Assembly (NCBI RefSeq): GCF_014859555.1
Contig: NZ_JACUTY010000003.1
Span: forward strand, 1 to 64,000
Reading direction: 5' to 3'
DNA from: Thiomicrospira sp.
GTDB lineage: Bacteria; Pseudomonadota; Gammaproteobacteria; Thiomicrospirales; Thiomicrospiraceae
Length of the DNA: 64,000 bases
The position numbers and the translations under genes are program-made. Each line of letters begins with the position of its first letter. Positions within the stretch are counted from its first letter, which is position 1. Below, piece after piece: positions 39,359 through 48,492 of this stretch. The notes beneath the pieces were generated by a model that searched no databases, had not been told where the DNA came from, and was given only the letters and a program-made list of their open reading frames with translations.

Positions 39359-39880
39359 TTAGTTTGGGGAAAGGTGGATTAAGCGCTCATAAAATACACG
39401 CTTTAGATTGGGCTGTTCAAGCATCATTTCAAAACTTGGCAGCGGGATAACTTGCAAGCCTTCGGCCAACATTTCATTTAGTTGGTGATCTGGCTCCATA
39501 CTAAACACTTGCTCGCAGCCGAGTTCGATTAAATGCTCAACCACATCAAACATGGCTTGCTCAGTCTGCAAAGCATCCGTATCGTAAAAAACAACAGCCT
39601 CTTCCGAGCCAAAGTGAAACGTCAGAATAGACTGCCATAACCACCAGGCCTGGTGGTCGGCTTGTTGCCAAATACTCGATAAACCCGAGCCAATCAGCAC
39701 CCAGTTGGGTTGAGTTAGGGAACTTGGCAACGGATCTGCGAGATTTTGACCCGCCACTTCAGCCGGTTCGCTAACAGAACCGGGCGCTGTAGTTTGTGAG
39801 GCATTAAAGCTTGGCCGAACTTGCCAGTCGGTCACGCCTAAACCCGTCCAAACATCGGCATGTACTTTAGATTCAGACAC
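39359..39880 (-). CDS. holD: Probable DNA polymerase III psi subunit
   Basis: The psi subunit bridges the clamp loader and chi/SSB. Sequence similarity is slight: LGVTDWQVRP at 14-23 resembles the N-terminal LGITQWSLRRP of E. coli HolD from memory, and the C-terminal end MLEQPNLKRVFYERLIHL resembles its final helix. Placement directly upstream of rimI, as in E. coli, is the stronger argument. At 173 aa it is longer than the E. coli protein; a low-complexity Pro/Ser/Ala stretch near 25-55 and a palindrome-encoded HQAWWLWQ account for some of the excess. Confidence 0.6.
   Translation of the reverse strand: MSESKVHADVWTGLGVTDWQVRPSFNASQTTAPGSVSEPAEVAGQNLADPLPSSLTQPNWVLIGSGLSSIWQQADHQAWWLWQSILTFHFGSEEAVVFYDTDALQTEQAMFDVVEHLIELGCEQVFSMEPDHQLNEMLAEGLQVIPLPSFEMMLEQPNLKRVFYERLIHLSPN
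39640..39657. repeat. Palindrome family copy 16 (perfect 18-mer)
   Basis: ACCACCAGGCCTGGTGGT, inside the putative holD, encoding HQAWW. Confidence 0.92.
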
Positions 39881-39883
39881 CGT

Positions 39884-41434
39884 TTAAATGGTTTCTTCAC
39901 GTTGCGGATGCGCTTTATTGTCATCAAGCGTAAACTTATTTAACGCATTGATATAAGCCTTCGCTGAGGCGGTGACAATATCCGTGTCCGAGCCTTGACC
40001 ATTTAGAATACGCCCACCTTTTTCCAAACGCACGGTGGTTTCGCCTAGTGAGTCGGTGCCATTGGTCACATTACTCACAGAGTAAAGCTCCAACGTGGTG
40101 CCTGAATGCACTATTTGTTCAATGGCTTTAAAGGTCGCATCGACTACACCGCCGCCTTTCGCATGCGCGGTGTGTTCAATACCGTTTACCCATAAGGTTA
40201 AGATGGCTTGTGGCGCTTCACCCATTTCACTCGATACTTTTAACGCCATCAAACGAATTGATTCGTTTTCTAACCGGTCATTATTAGCATCGGTTACCAG
40301 TGCCTGTAAATCTTCATCGTAAATTTCATGTTTACGATCCGCCAACTCTTTAAAACGTAAAAACGCATCATTTAATTGCTCTTCGGTTTCAAACTCGATA
40401 CCTAATTCTAATAAACGTGTACGGAAAGCATTACGACCCGAGTGCTTACCCAACACCATTTTATTGGTTACCCAGCCGACATCCTCGGCTCGCATAATTT
40501 CATAGGTTTCACGATGTTTTAATACACCGTCTTGGTGAATACCGGACTCATGCGCAAAGGCATTTGCACCAACAATCGCTTTATTGGGCTGCACCGTAAA
40601 GCCAGTAATGTTTGACACTAAACGTGACGCATTTAAAATTTCTTGCGTGTGAATACGCGTATCCACCGAAAAATGATCTTGACGAGTACGCACCGCCATC
40701 ACTAGTTCTTCTAGGGCCGTATTACCTGCGCGCTCGCCCAAACCATTAATGGTGCATTCGACCTGACGTGCCCCATTTGATACGGCGGCCAATGAATTGG
40801 CTACTGCTAAACCCAAGTCATTATGGCAATGCGCTGAAAAAATCGCTTTATCCGAGTTTGGCACGCGTTCAATCACATTTTTAAATAATGCGCCGAACTG
40901 TTCCGGCACGTTATAACCCACCGTATCCGGTATATTAATCGTAGTTGCGCCAGCCTTAATCACCGCTTCAATCACACGACACAAAAAGTCTAATTCAGAA
41001 CGCCCAGCATCTTCCGGTGAAAACTCAACGTTGTCGGTATAGTTACGCGCTTGTTTAACTGCCCAAACCGCGCGCTCAACCACTTCGTCCGGACTCATGC
41101 GCAACTTCATTTGCATGTGAATTGGGGAGGTCGCAATAAACGTATGGATACGTCCTGAGTTGGCTGGCTTAATGGCTTCGCCCGCACGTGCAATGTCATT
41201 TTCGACCGCGCGCGCTAAACCACAAATGGTGCTATCTTTAATCGCACTCGCCACCGCTTTAACTGATTCAAAATCTCCTTGGCTGGCGGCTGGAAAACCC
41301 GCCTCAATTACATCCACACGCAACTTTTCGAGCTGTTTCGCAATGCGAACTTTTTCTTCTTTCGTCATGGACGCGCCCGGGCTTTGTTCACCATCACGCA
41401 AGGTAGTATCAAAAATTATCAAATGATCTTTCAT
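39884..41434 (-). CDS. leuA: 2-Isopropylmalate synthase
   Basis: LeuA condenses acetyl-CoA with 2-oxoisovalerate, committing carbon to leucine. The 516-aa product has the N-terminal [19 protein letters not shown], the metal ligands in [16 protein letters not shown] and the C-terminal LeuA regulatory domain (from about 390) that binds leucine. It ends 3 bp before holD and lies downstream of pssA. Its substrate is supplied by ilvBHC and ilvD, also in this window. Confidence 0.97.
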   Translation of the reverse strand: MKDHLIIFDTTLRDGEQSPGASMTKEEKVRIAKQLEKLRVDVIEAGFPAASQGDFESVKAVASAIKDSTICGLARAVENDIARAGEAIKPANSGRIHTFIATSPIHMQMKLRMSPDEVVERAVWAVKQARNYTDNVEFSPEDAGRSELDFLCRVIEAVIKAGATTINIPDTVGYNVPEQFGALFKNVIERVPNSDKAIFSAHCHNDLGLAVANSLAAVSNGARQVECTINGLGERAGNTALEELVMAVRTRQDHFSVDTRIHTQEILNASRLVSNITGFTVQPNKAIVGANAFAHESGIHQDGVLKHRETYEIMRAEDVGWVTNKMVLGKHSGRNAFRTRLLELGIEFETEEQLNDAFLRFKELADRKHEIYDEDLQALVTDANNDRLENESIRLMALKVSSEMGEAPQAILTLWVNGIEHTAHAKGGGVVDATFKAIEQIVHSGTTLELYSVSNVTNGTDSLGETTVRLEKGGRILNGQGSDTDIVTASAKAYINALNKFTLDDNKAHPQREETI

Positions 41435-41472
41435 TACAATTCAGTCTCAATCAAAATTCATTAAAAAACGGG

Positions 41473-42213
41473 TTATTCACTTTTAGCGCGATGGCGCTGG
41501 GCACGTGTCTTTTTCAGTCGAACCAAGGTCATTACTAGGCCCGACATAACGTATAAAAAAGCAAGACCAAATAAAATAACCGAGGGTTTTAATGTAATGA
41601 CAACAAACACTAAAACAATTAACAATAAGGTTACAAACGGGACTTTATCTTTTAAATTAAACTCTTTAAAGCTACTAAAGCGAACATTGCTCACCATCAA
41701 TAAACCGGCCGCTAACGTAAAGCCCAAGGTCACCCAGGCTTCGAGTCCAGTATCAATTTGATTACTTTCGACCATCCATACCAAGCCCGCCAATAAAGCC
41801 GCCGCCGCTGGACTAGGTAAGCCTTGAAAATAACGTCGATCCGCCACGCCGACCTGGGTATTAAAACGTGCCAAACGCAAAGCCGCTCCCACCGTGAAGA
41901 TAAACGCCACCAGCCAACCGAGTTTGCCAAATTCATTTAACACCCATACATACATGAGCAAGGCTGGCGCTAAACCAAACGAAACCATGTCGGCTAAACT
42001 GTCGTACTCCGCACCAAATGCACTGCTTGAGTTGGTCATACGCGCAATACGGCCATCTAATCCATCAAACACCATGGCAATAAATATCGCGATCGCCCCC
42101 GCCATAAAATCGCCGTTCATGCCTGCAATCACCGCATAAAACCCAGCAAACAAGGCCAAAGTGGTCATTAAATTCGGCAGCAAATAAATGCCGCGCTCAA
42201 ATGGTGGTTTCAT
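41473..42213 (-). CDS. pssA: CDP-diacylglycerol-serine O-phosphatidyltransferase
   Basis: PssA makes phosphatidylserine, the precursor of phosphatidylethanolamine. The 246-aa integral membrane enzyme has the CDP-alcohol phosphotransferase signature DGLDGRIARMTNSSSAFGAEYDSLADMVSFG near 49-79, with all aspartates present, and about six to eight hydrophobic segments; it is the membrane-type enzyme, unlike E. coli PssA. It lies 38 bp upstream of leuA, a pairing seen where ilvBHC-pssA-leuA are clustered. Confidence 0.95.
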   Translation of the reverse strand: MKPPFERGIYLLPNLMTTLALFAGFYAVIAGMNGDFMAGAIAIFIAMVFDGLDGRIARMTNSSSAFGAEYDSLADMVSFGLAPALLMYVWVLNEFGKLGWLVAFIFTVGAALRLARFNTQVGVADRRYFQGLPSPAAAALLAGLVWMVESNQIDTGLEAWVTLGFTLAAGLLMVSNVRFSSFKEFNLKDKVPFVTLLLIVLVFVVITLKPSVILFGLAFLYVMSGLVMTLVRLKKTRAQRHRAKSE

Positions 42214-42285
42214 TTATATCCTTATTAGCTCAATTTAGTTTATTTAATTCTACATGGGTTTAAAGCAACTGAAAATGACTTTGGC

Positions 42286-43596
42286 TTAAATCTCTTCGCC
42301 GCGACCCACGCCAAAATAGCGGAATCCTTGTTGTTTCATAATATCTGGGTCAAAAATATTACGCCCATCAAAAATAATTGGTTGGCGCATCTTTTGTTTC
42401 ATCACGGCATAATCCGGATTCCAAAAAAGCTTCCATTCGGTCAAAATGACCAAGGCATCCACCCCTTCAATCGCTTCATACATGGTATCAACCAGTTCAA
42501 TCGGCTGAGCCCCCTGCCAGCTGGCGGCAAAGTCTTCCATAGCTTTTGGATCGTAAGCTTTAATCTGAGCGCCTTGAGCCGCGAAGGCTTCTAACGCTTT
42601 TAGACTGGGGGCATTCTCAACCGTAGACGTGTTGGGCTTAAACGACAAACCCCATACGCCAATTTTAAGACCACGCAGATCAGTATCAAAAAAACGCCAA
42701 GCCTTACGGAACAGGACTTCTTTTTGGATTTCATTATTCGATAAAACCGTGCGAAGCAAATCGGCATCGTAGCCCTTTGTTTGCAAATCGCCGACCAATG
42801 AACGCACATCGGCCGCAAAACTCGGTCCACCAAAACCACAGCCGGGATACAAATAACTAAAGCCAATTCGACTGTCAGAGCCTAAACCTTGGCGTACTTC
42901 TTCAAAATCAATATCAAAGTGTTCGGCATTATTCGCTAATTCATTCACTAAACTGATGCGTGTGGCCAACAGCGCATTCACCGCATATTTCGTGTACTCC
43001 GCTGCGCGAGTCGACATCACTTTAATCTGATCGGTCATGCGGTTAAACGGGCGCAATAAATCGCGCATAATTTTGATACTGCCTGGCTGCCGACAACCCA
43101 AAACAATTCGGTCTGGGCGCATAAAGTTATCCAGCGCGGAACCTTCACTAATAAAATCAGGCATCGCAACCACAGCGACATTTATAGCCAACTTACGTTT
43201 CGCAAAAGCATCCAGCAAGCGCTGTTCAAATCTATCTGCTGTACCAACTGGAAAGGTGCTCTGATTAACCACTAACACGTCTCGTTCAACAGTCTCACCA
43301 ATTAATTCAATTAAAGCTTCCGCTCGATCCAAACGCCAAGATGGCGTGGATAAAATTAATACGTCAGCATGCGCCAGCCCGTCCTGCCAGTCGGCTTCAA
43401 ATTGTAACCGACCTTCTTGATATTGTTGAGCCAACAAAGCATCCAGGCCTGGTTCTTCTCGCGGCAAACGTCCAGCCACCAAATCCTCAACCTTTACCTG
43501 ACCAACGGGCAAAGCCATCACATCGTTCCCCGCATGCGCCAACGCACCAGCGGTAACCAAGCCGGTTAGCTCACATCCGAATACTGAAATTTTCAT
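42286..43596 (-). CDS. UDP-glucose 6-dehydrogenase-like protein lacking catalytic residues
   Basis: Overall length (436 aa) and blocks such as STFPVGTADRFEQRLL, KYAVNALLATRISLVNELANNAE, GFSYLYPGCGFGG and GVWGLSFKPNTSTVENAPS place this in the UDP-glucose/GDP-mannose dehydrogenase family. Key positions differ: the Rossmann GxGxxG reads GCELTG, the NPEF motif reads MPDF, and the catalytic GGSCFPKD reads GGPSFAAD (256-263), so the nucleophilic cysteine and its lysine are absent. Cys253 nearby is not at the right place. It overlaps pgi by 4 bp. It may be a non-catalytic paralogue or use other chemistry. Confidence 0.8.
   Translation of the reverse strand: MKISVFGCELTGLVTAGALAHAGNDVMALPVGQVKVEDLVAGRLPREEPGLDALLAQQYQEGRLQFEADWQDGLAHADVLILSTPSWRLDRAEALIELIGETVERDVLVVNQSTFPVGTADRFEQRLLDAFAKRKLAINVAVVAMPDFISEGSALDNFMRPDRIVLGCRQPGSIKIMRDLLRPFNRMTDQIKVMSTRAAEYTKYAVNALLATRISLVNELANNAEHFDIDFEEVRQGLGSDSRIGFSYLYPGCGFGGPSFAADVRSLVGDLQTKGYDADLLRTVLSNNEIQKEVLFRKAWRFFDTDLRGLKIGVWGLSFKPNTSTVENAPSLKALEAFAAQGAQIKAYDPKAMEDFAASWQGAQPIELVDTMYEAIEGVDALVILTEWKLFWNPDYAVMKQKMRQPIIFDGRNIFDPDIMKQQGFRYFGVGRGEEI
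43439..43456. repeat. Palindrome family copy 17 (core only)
   Basis: 13 of 18 positions match; CCAGGCCTGG core intact. Inside the UDP-glucose dehydrogenase-like gene, encoding EEPGLD. Confidence 0.65.
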
Positions 43597-45233
43597 GACA
43601 TCTTCACCCTGTTTAATAACTGTGCTGTCGAACCATCAAACCGGTCGGCTTGCTGGGCATCAAGCATTGCCTGATAGGTGTCTTTGGCAATCAACTTACC
43701 TAGCTCCACACCCCATTGGTCAAATGGATTGATTTCCCACATAACGGATTCGACAAACGTTTTATGTTCATAAAGCGCCACCAACATACCTAAGGTTTTG
43801 GCTGAAATCGACTTCAACAACAAGGTATTGGACGGTTGATTACCTGCATAATGTTTAAAAGCCGAGTCAAAACTCGACTTTAAGTTGTCGGGTATGGCGG
43901 CATCACCCAGCATTAACACACGCGACTGCGCAAAACAGTTAGCCAACGCCAAACGGTGTTGATATCGCAAAGATTCATTTTTGTGGGTTTCTGAATAACG
44001 GTCAAAATCATCACGCTCAACTGGCGCAATAAAGTCCGACATCACCGCTTGTGTTCCTTGGTGCAGCAATTGATAAAACGCATGCTGCGCATTCGGACCC
44101 ACTTCGCCCCACAGAATCGGACAGGTTTTGTAATTAACCGTCTCACCCTGTCGGTTAACAGATTTACCATTGCTCTCCATGACCAATTGTTCCAAGTAAG
44201 CGGGCAAATATCTAAGCCTAGCGTCATAAGGCAAAATGGCTTTTGCTTGGATACCTAAAAAATTAATGTGCCAAACATCAATCAATCCCATGACGACTGG
44301 GATATTTTGCTCCAGCGGCGCTTGGGCAAAGTGTTGATCCATCAAGTTTGCGCCCGCCAACATGTCAAAAAAACCGTCCATGCCGACTTTTAAAGCGATA
44401 GGGAAACCAATACTCGCCCAAAGTGAGTAGCGCCCACCAACCCAATCCCAAAATAACAATTGGTTTTCAGGCGGAATGCCCCACTCAGACATCATATCTG
44501 GCTTAGTCGACACTCCAATAAAGTGCTGCGCCATAATAGTGTTAAGGCTCGGAATACGCTCTTCAAGCCAATCCTTGGCCGTTTCCGCGTTCGACAGGGT
44601 ATCTATCGTGGTAAAAGATTTCGAAGCTAACACAAACAAGGTGGTTTCTTGGTTTAAGCCTTTCAATAAATTTGATGTTTGGGTACCATCAATCGACGAA
44701 ATAAAATGCAAGTTGATGGGTGAAGTTTGAGTTTGTAACGCCTGCGTGACCATTAAAGGCCCCAGATCGGAGCCGCCTACACCAATATTAACCACATCCG
44801 TAATCGGTTTGCCGCTATAACCACGCCAATGACCTGCACGCACCTTGTTAACAATCGCAGTCATTTTCGTAAACTGATCTTTTACATCCGCTTGCACACT
44901 AGCCGCAAAGCCTTTTATGGAGGCATCCGTTCCGGCTCGTAGCACCGTATGCAGCGCAGGACGACCCTCGGTATCATTCACCTCTTCACCACTTATTAAG
45001 CGATCAATCCAGTCAGGCAAGGCTTGCTGTTGGGCTAACTCGAATAAAGCGGTGAGAATTTCATCATCTATCCGGTTTTTTGAATAATCCAAAAATAACT
45101 CATCCAGCTCAATTGCGTAACGTTGGGCTCGGTTTGGGTCTTGTTCAAACCACGTTTTTAAGTGTTTATCGGCCGCCCCGCTTTTTGCTAACGCATCTAA
45201 CTTCTGCCATGCTTTCGACTGGTCCACCGCCAT
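43593..45233 (-). CDS. pgi: Glucose-6-phosphate isomerase
   Basis: Pgi interconverts glucose 6-phosphate and fructose 6-phosphate. The 546-aa product shows VGGSDLGPLMV, the family signature FVLASKSFTTIDTLSNA, the WGEVGPNAQHAFYQLLHQG block with the catalytic histidine, and the C-terminal GxxLGK-like QWGVELGKLIAK. With galU upstream it feeds sugar nucleotide synthesis, probably from fructose 6-phosphate made in the Calvin cycle if the host is an autotroph. Confidence 0.97.
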   Translation of the reverse strand: MAVDQSKAWQKLDALAKSGAADKHLKTWFEQDPNRAQRYAIELDELFLDYSKNRIDDEILTALFELAQQQALPDWIDRLISGEEVNDTEGRPALHTVLRAGTDASIKGFAASVQADVKDQFTKMTAIVNKVRAGHWRGYSGKPITDVVNIGVGGSDLGPLMVTQALQTQTSPINLHFISSIDGTQTSNLLKGLNQETTLFVLASKSFTTIDTLSNAETAKDWLEERIPSLNTIMAQHFIGVSTKPDMMSEWGIPPENQLLFWDWVGGRYSLWASIGFPIALKVGMDGFFDMLAGANLMDQHFAQAPLEQNIPVVMGLIDVWHINFLGIQAKAILPYDARLRYLPAYLEQLVMESNGKSVNRQGETVNYKTCPILWGEVGPNAQHAFYQLLHQGTQAVMSDFIAPVERDDFDRYSETHKNESLRYQHRLALANCFAQSRVLMLGDAAIPDNLKSSFDSAFKHYAGNQPSNTLLLKSISAKTLGMLVALYEHKTFVESVMWEINPFDQWGVELGKLIAKDTYQAMLDAQQADRFDGSTAQLLNRVKMS

Positions 45234-45258
45234 AATTCGATCCTCTTTAGTTAACTCA

Positions 45259-46158
45259 CTAGTTCGACTTTTGCGGCTTTAGCTCATTCAAATCTAATGA
45301 TGACAAATACGAATGAAATGAAGCACCTAGTTGTGAATCACGCAATGCATACTCTACATTGGCTTGCAAGAACCCTTGCTTATCGCCGCAATCATAGCTT
45401 TTGCCACCTTTAAACTCGAAACCAAACATCACTTCTTCTTTTAATAAATCCGCCATCGCATCTGTTAGCTGAATTTCACCCGCCTTACCTGGCCGAGTAG
45501 TTTTAAGTAGTTGCATCAAACGTGGTGTAAAAATATAACGCCCAACCACCGACAAATTGGATGGCGCCTCTTCGGGCGTCGGCTTCTCAACCAACTCCAT
45601 AATTCGCAAATCGGCATCCATCACGCCTGCGATGCCATATTTATCCACTTGATCACTAGGAACCTGCTCTAGGGCGACCACACTGGTATGCACCTGCTCG
45701 TAATACTTCGCCATTTGCGCCAAACACCCTTGTTGCGGGTGATACATGAGTACATCTGGCAACAAAACTGCAAAAGGCTCATCGGGTGCGACGACATGCG
45801 AGGCACACAAAATGGCATGCCCCAATCCCAAAGCTTCCGGTTGCCGAATACTAATCAAATTAACGCCCGGTGGCGTAATATCAGCGATCGCGTCCAAGCG
45901 ATCATGCTTAGCCGATTCTAAAAGCTTACTTTCAAGCTCATAGTGCGAATCAAAGTGATTTTCAATCGCGTTTTTGCTCGAGTGTGTAATCAAGATAATA
46001 TCCGTAATTCCAGCCTGTGCGGCTTCTTGCACGATATATTGAATCAAAGGCTTATCAACAACGGTTAACATTTCTTTAGGTATCGCCTTGGTCGCCGGCA
46101 AAAAGCGCGTGCCCAATCCAGCAACCGGGATGATTGCCTTTGTTAATTTTCTATACAT
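45259..46158 (-). CDS. galU: UTP-glucose-1-phosphate uridylyltransferase
   Basis: GalU makes UDP-glucose for polysaccharides and glycans. I used ATG 46158 (299 aa), since the track's GTG one codon earlier is less likely. The nucleotide-binding PVAGLGTRFLPATKAIPKEML opens the protein, followed by VEKPTPEEAPSNLSVVGRYIF and GGKSYDCGDKQGFLQAN near the C-terminus. The start lies directly after the tusA stop codon, so the genes are coupled. Confidence 0.97.
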   Translation of the reverse strand: MYRKLTKAIIPVAGLGTRFLPATKAIPKEMLTVVDKPLIQYIVQEAAQAGITDIILITHSSKNAIENHFDSHYELESKLLESAKHDRLDAIADITPPGVNLISIRQPEALGLGHAILCASHVVAPDEPFAVLLPDVLMYHPQQGCLAQMAKYYEQVHTSVVALEQVPSDQVDKYGIAGVMDADLRIMELVEKPTPEEAPSNLSVVGRYIFTPRLMQLLKTTRPGKAGEIQLTDAMADLLKEEVMFGFEFKGGKSYDCGDKQGFLQANVEYALRDSQLGASFHSYLSSLDLNELKPQKSN

Positions 46159-46161
46159 CAC

Positions 46162-46404
46162 TTAAATTTTATCCTGTTCAATAGTGTTTTGACGTCTTTT
46201 GACCCATATTATCAAAGTTTCTTCATCCTTGCTGACCTCAGCGTCTAGGCCGGCTTGATGACAAAAAGCCGGTACATCTTTTAATGCCCCACGATCACTC
46301 AGCAGTAATTTAAACTCCGCCACATCGCGCTGCTCGACCAGCACTTTTTTTAGCCTAATCAGCGGCATTGGACAAACCAAACCACGCAAATCCACTTCAA
46401 ACAT
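46162..46404 (-). CDS. tusA: TusA/SirA family sulfurtransferase
   Basis: TusA-like proteins carry persulfide sulfur, either for tRNA thiolation or, in sulfur oxidisers, for cytoplasmic sulfur trafficking. The 80-aa product has the DLRGLVCPMPLIRLKK motif with Cys11 in CPxP. TAGGAG precedes the ATG. It heads the tusA-galU-pgi-ugd-like run; nothing nearby (no dsrE, rhd or hdr genes) indicates which of the two roles applies. Confidence 0.88.
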   Translation of the reverse strand: MFEVDLRGLVCPMPLIRLKKVLVEQRDVAEFKLLLSDRGALKDVPAFCHQAGLDAEVSKDEETLIIWVKRRQNTIEQDKI

Positions 46405-46471
46405 TTTTTCACTCCTAAAACTTTATGTTCTTATAATAACCTAAAACGCAAATAACAGGACCAGTTAGCCT

Positions 46472-47866
46472 ATGCCAAAGCTTAATTTAATCAGGGCCAT
46501 TAGCCTTATCAGCCTCGCACTGATAACCCCTATCAGCCCGGCACAAAATCTACCTGACCTTGGATCACCAGGCCTGGTGATTTACGATCGCAACACAGAG
46601 GTCTCTTTAGGACGCGCATTTACGAAAGCTTTGCACACCCAATTTAACCTAGTCAAAGACCCCGAAACCCTTAGCTACGTTCGACGCATAGGTCACCGCA
46701 TTGCCAGCCACACTCACGATGGCCGAAACTACCGTTTCTATGTGATTGACGACCCCGCCATCAACGCCTTTGCTGGACCTGATGGCATTATCGGCATTCA
46801 TAGTGGACTAATCTTGGCGGCTGACTCCGAAGATGAGCTGGCCTCGGTAATAGCGCATGAAATTGCCCACGTCACACAAGAACACCTTTCACGGCGGTTT
46901 GAACAACAAAGCAGCCTTAATATCACCAGTTTCGCTTCACTATTGGCCGCCATCTTAATTGGTACCCAAAACCCATCCGCCGGCATTGCCACCATCATGG
47001 GGGCCACCGGCCTTAGCCTCCAAGAGCAGCTCAGACATTCGAGAATTCACGAACATGAGGCCGATCACCACGGCATTAGCCTTTTGCACCGAAGCGGCTA
47101 CAACCCTAATGCCATGGCCGACTTTTTTGGCAAGCTCGCCAAGCAATACCAATTAAGCGAGTTTCGCCCGCCAGAAATACTCATGACCCACCCCGTGACC
47201 GAGACACGTTTAGCTCAGGCCAGTAATCGCGCCCACCAACTCGGCATACCTGAAGACCATCACGACAAGGTCAACCTGTTTTTAATTCAACAACGTCTAA
47301 AGCATCATGCACAACAGCCTAACACTGAATTTATCGAAGCAAGCAATCCATACAGCAATGTAATTCAATGCTATAAACAGCATATTTCAGAAAAAAACGC
47401 TTCAGCAGCCTGCCTAAAAGAGGCATTAAGCCAACACCCCAACAATCGCTTATTAAAAACAGCTCAGATTATGCATGGCCAGCATAACAACTCACAAAAA
47501 CTGCCAAGCATTGAAGCACTCCATGCCATTTATCCGCAAGACCAAGCCATATTGCAGTTATTAGCTCAAGCCTACCAGCAAGCAGGACAAATAGAGCAAG
47601 CTATTGAACGGCTAGAGCGTAACCCGCACAACCACACCTACCAGTTTGAAATTTACCAAAAATTAAGCCAACTTTATGCTCAAACTAACAAGCTGGCGGA
47701 AGCCTACTTTTATGAAGCCAATGCATACTTAGGCATGGGTGACATTGAACGTGCCAAACACCTAGCTCGACTCAGTAACCAGCAAAACCCACCCATATCC
47801 AGGCATTTAGAAAAAGCATCAAAACAGCTACTAAAGGCACTTGGAATAGATGAAAATCCAACCTAA
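46472..47866 (+). CDS. bepA: Periplasmic M48 metalloprotease with TPR domain (BepA-like)
   Basis: BepA (YfgC) is a periplasmic protease-chaperone that edits LptD and BAM substrates. The 464-aa product has a Sec signal peptide (to about AQN at 24-26), the zinc site VIAHEIAHVTQEH, the downstream ligand in HEHEADHHGISLLHRSGY and a C-terminal TPR region (from about 290) with AYQQAGQIEQAIERL and KLAEAYFYEANAYLGMGDIERAK. Function fits with bamB in the same window. Confidence 0.93.
   Translation: MPKLNLIRAISLISLALITPISPAQNLPDLGSPGLVIYDRNTEVSLGRAFTKALHTQFNLVKDPETLSYVRRIGHRIASHTHDGRNYRFYVIDDPAINAFAGPDGIIGIHSGLILAADSEDELASVIAHEIAHVTQEHLSRRFEQQSSLNITSFASLLAAILIGTQNPSAGIATIMGATGLSLQEQLRHSRIHEHEADHHGISLLHRSGYNPNAMADFFGKLAKQYQLSEFRPPEILMTHPVTETRLAQASNRAHQLGIPEDHHDKVNLFLIQQRLKHHAQQPNTEFIEASNPYSNVIQCYKQHISEKNASAACLKEALSQHPNNRLLKTAQIMHGQHNNSQKLPSIEALHAIYPQDQAILQLLAQAYQQAGQIEQAIERLERNPHNHTYQFEIYQKLSQLYAQTNKLAEAYFYEANAYLGMGDIERAKHLARLSNQQNPPISRHLEKASKQLLKALGIDENPT
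46564..46581. repeat. Palindrome family copy 18 (self-palindromic variant)
   Basis: ATCACCAGGCCTGGTGAT differs from consensus at two positions, but the changes are symmetric, so palindromy is kept. Inside bepA, encoding SPGLVIY. Confidence 0.85.
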
Positions 47867-47938
47867 CAAGCAATCGTTATAGAAAATACTTTATCGGGCG
47901 ATTAAATAAAACTATGGCGATTACACCCAAAAAAACTT

Positions 47939-47967
47939 GCTTTTAAAAGCTAACTCCGTAAGCTTAC
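47939..47967. promoter_or_regulatory. Two palindromes upstream of soxX
   Basis: GCTTTTAAAAGC (47939-47950) and GTAAGCTTAC (47958-47967) lie close together about 90 bp before soxX in a 190-bp gap. They are the best candidates for an operator pair controlling soxXYZA. No near-consensus sigma-70 promoter was evident in the gap. Confidence 0.35.
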
Positions 47968-48056
47968 ACCTCAAGAGCCAAATTCGATAAAAGCTCAGTA
48001 TTAGAATCCCAAAAGTAAAAAAATGGGAACGACAAGAGACTCTTTAGGAGGAGATA

Positions 48057-48455
48057 ATGGTAAATTTTAAAGTAAAGCAAGCTTTAGCTGCGTTAACTGT
48101 TTCTGTTGCATTATTTGCAGCACCTGTTTACGCGTCTGACGATGCAGCAAAGGCCGCCGCTGCGGCAGCGGCCCTTGCGAAAAACATTGAAGAAGGCAAA
48201 AAACTTGCATTTTCACGCAGTGAAGGTAATTGTTTAGCTTGTCATATGATCCAAGAGGGAACCTCTCCTGGAAACATCGGGCCAGCTTTAATTGCTATGA
48301 AGTTGCGTTACCCAGACAGACAGAAATTGTTTGACAAAATTTGGGGCGTAAAAGAAACACAAGTACCTTACAGCATGATGCCATTATTCGGACGTAATGC
48401 TATTCTTTCAGATGACCAAATCAACAAGCTTGTTGATTATATGTACACTCTGTAA
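48057..48455 (+). CDS. soxX: Thiosulfate-oxidation cytochrome SoxX
   Basis: SoxX is the small cytochrome subunit of SoxXA, which joins thiosulfate oxidatively to the SoxY carrier in the periplasm. The 132-aa product has a Sec signal peptide (cleavage near VYAS-DD), an alanine-rich stretch, one heme site CLACH (59-63) and the distal methionine in VPYSMMPLFGRN. TTAGGAGGAG gives a very strong ribosome site. It is the first gene of soxXYZA, and the codon choice suggests high expression. Confidence 0.96.
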   Translation: MVNFKVKQALAALTVSVALFAAPVYASDDAAKAAAAAAALAKNIEEGKKLAFSRSEGNCLACHMIQEGTSPGNIGPALIAMKLRYPDRQKLFDKIWGVKETQVPYSMMPLFGRNAILSDDQINKLVDYMYTL

Positions 48456-48492
48456 TTTTTATTCCAAAACTTAACTGGGAGTTTTAAATCTT

